Shown here one piece after another: positions 5,919 to 6,141 of a stretch of DNA of 6,141 bases. The stretch lies in the NCBI GenBank assembly GCA_043719385.1, contig JAYSTY010000380.1, positions 1-6,141 on the forward strand, given 5' to 3'. The notes under the pieces were generated by a model, which was not told the origin of the DNA, did no database searches, and saw only the letters and a list, made by a program, of their open reading frames with translations. The stretch is from JAFDVL01 sp043719385 (lineage in GTDB: Bacteria > Acidobacteriota > Blastocatellia > RBC074). How positions within the stretch are numbered: the stretch's first letter is position 1; every line of letters begins with the position of its first letter. Position numbers and translations under genes: made by a program.

Positions 5919-5947
5919 GGTATAACAAAAGTAAGTGAGTTCGGCAA
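5919..5947 (-). promoter_or_regulatory. Candidate promoter of the DUF1549-DUF1501 operon, extended -10 type
   Basis: On the minus strand TTGCCG (5942-5947) and TATACC (5919-5924) are separated by 17 bp, and TG stands one base before the -10 (TGTTATACC), as in extended -10 promoters. Both hexamers match consensus at 4 of 6. Transcription would start about 50 bp before the chosen ATG, which agrees with that start and makes the longer reading frame unlikely to be translated. Prediction by eye only. Confidence 0.45.
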
Positions 5948-6044
5948 TCATTCTCTCACGAGGTAAATACGGGAAGCTGCGCAAAAAGTTACGTACTTCT
6001 ACGCATTGCACAAAAGCCACGCTTCAAATATTATCTCTTCACAC

Positions 6045-6141
6045 GGCGTTGTTGCACGAATCAGAAAGGGTAGCTGCGGCAGCGGAAACGTGGTAGATAT
6101 TTTCTGCGATGAAAAAGAAAACCACGTACCGCCTCCGCAAC
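6045..6141 (+). mobile_element. Left end of a second IS903-like (IS5 family) element, cut by window end
   Basis: The sequence ggcgttgttgcacgaatc (6045-6062) has the form of IS903-type terminal repeats. It is followed after 46 bp by a transposase start. It matches the reverse complement of the element end at 82-99 at 14 of 18 positions, so both probably belong to the same or closely related element, inserted in the same orientation. The adjacent 9 bp (tcttcacac, 6036-6044) would be one copy of the expected target duplication; the other is outside the window. Confidence 0.75.
6109..6141 (+). CDS. IS5-family transposase, N-terminal start (partial)
   Basis: ATG at 6109-6111 opens MKKKTTYRLRN, running off the window end. 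IS903-like transposases begin with a short basic stretch followed by the aromatic-x-[IVL]-x-N-W motif before the YN-x-AL region, which this matches. Only 11 codons are visible, too few to show any catalytic residue; the adjoining inverted repeat carries much of the weight. No strong ribosome site is seen, which is usual for tightly controlled transposase genes. Confidence 0.68.
   Translation, partial: MKKKTTYRLRN

Noticed and set aside
6001..6017. A third IS903-like end on the minus strand (GGCTTTTGTGCAATGCG)
   Set aside because: It shares only a few bases with the two convincing ends, has no transposase next to it and no paired repeat.
5862..6020. 53-residue N-terminal extension of the DUF1549 protein
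   Set aside because: It would bury a clear signal peptide, has no ribosome site at 6020, and contains the best promoter candidate; ATG at 5859-5861 has a good GAGGA.
1..6141. CRISPR array, tRNA or rRNA genes
   Set aside because: No regularly spaced direct repeats, cloverleaf or rRNA-like sequence was seen on either strand.

Overview
This window most likely comes from an Acidobacteriota-like bacterium (Blastocatellia or Solibacter type), less likely a planctomycete or verrucomicrobium. The main evidence is a secreted cytochrome-DUF1549-DUF1553 protein followed by a Tat-exported DUF1501 protein, a pair typical of those phyla. No rRNA or other phylogenetic marker is present, so the assignment is inference from gene content.

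Layout. Bases 1-99 are the 3' end of an IS5-family (IS903-like) element: transposase C-terminus plus right inverted repeat. Bases 100-509 hold a dead, AT-rich, minus-strand WGR-domain gene. It has an in-frame TGA where the family has Trp, and a 164-bp MITE-like element (174-337) sits inside it with a TAA target duplication. Removing the MITE and one TAA rejoins the reading frame exactly. The IS end cuts off the gene's 3' part. Bases 510-802 are AT-rich and carry a frameshifted remnant of an unrecognised gene (614-797). Bases 803-862 are a relic of the last 19 codons of a DUF1501 gene. Bases 978-1747 encode a type II toxin-antitoxin operon (RHH-type antitoxin, PIN-domain toxin, 4-bp overlap), transcribed leftward. 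Bases 1813-3171 encode the intact DUF1501 protein and 3393-5861 the cytochrome/DUF1549/DUF1553 protein, also leftward. The 221 bp between them are packed with six short GC-rich hairpins. From 6045 to the end is the left end of a second IS903-like element, with its inverted repeat and the first 11 transposase codons, in the same orientation as the first.

Function. The DUF1549/DUF1553 and DUF1501 proteins very probably act as an exported pair whose biochemistry is not established: the first is a predicted c-type cytochrome, the second a Tat-exported protein of the alkaline phosphatase/sulfatase fold. The toxin-antitoxin pair lies directly downstream and has its own plausible promoter and a small palindrome. 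The leftmost 0.9 kb is a graveyard of broken genes and mobile-element ends. The whole 5.9-kb interior lies between two same-orientation IS903-like ends, an arrangement compatible with a composite transposon or with repeated IS insertion into a decaying region.
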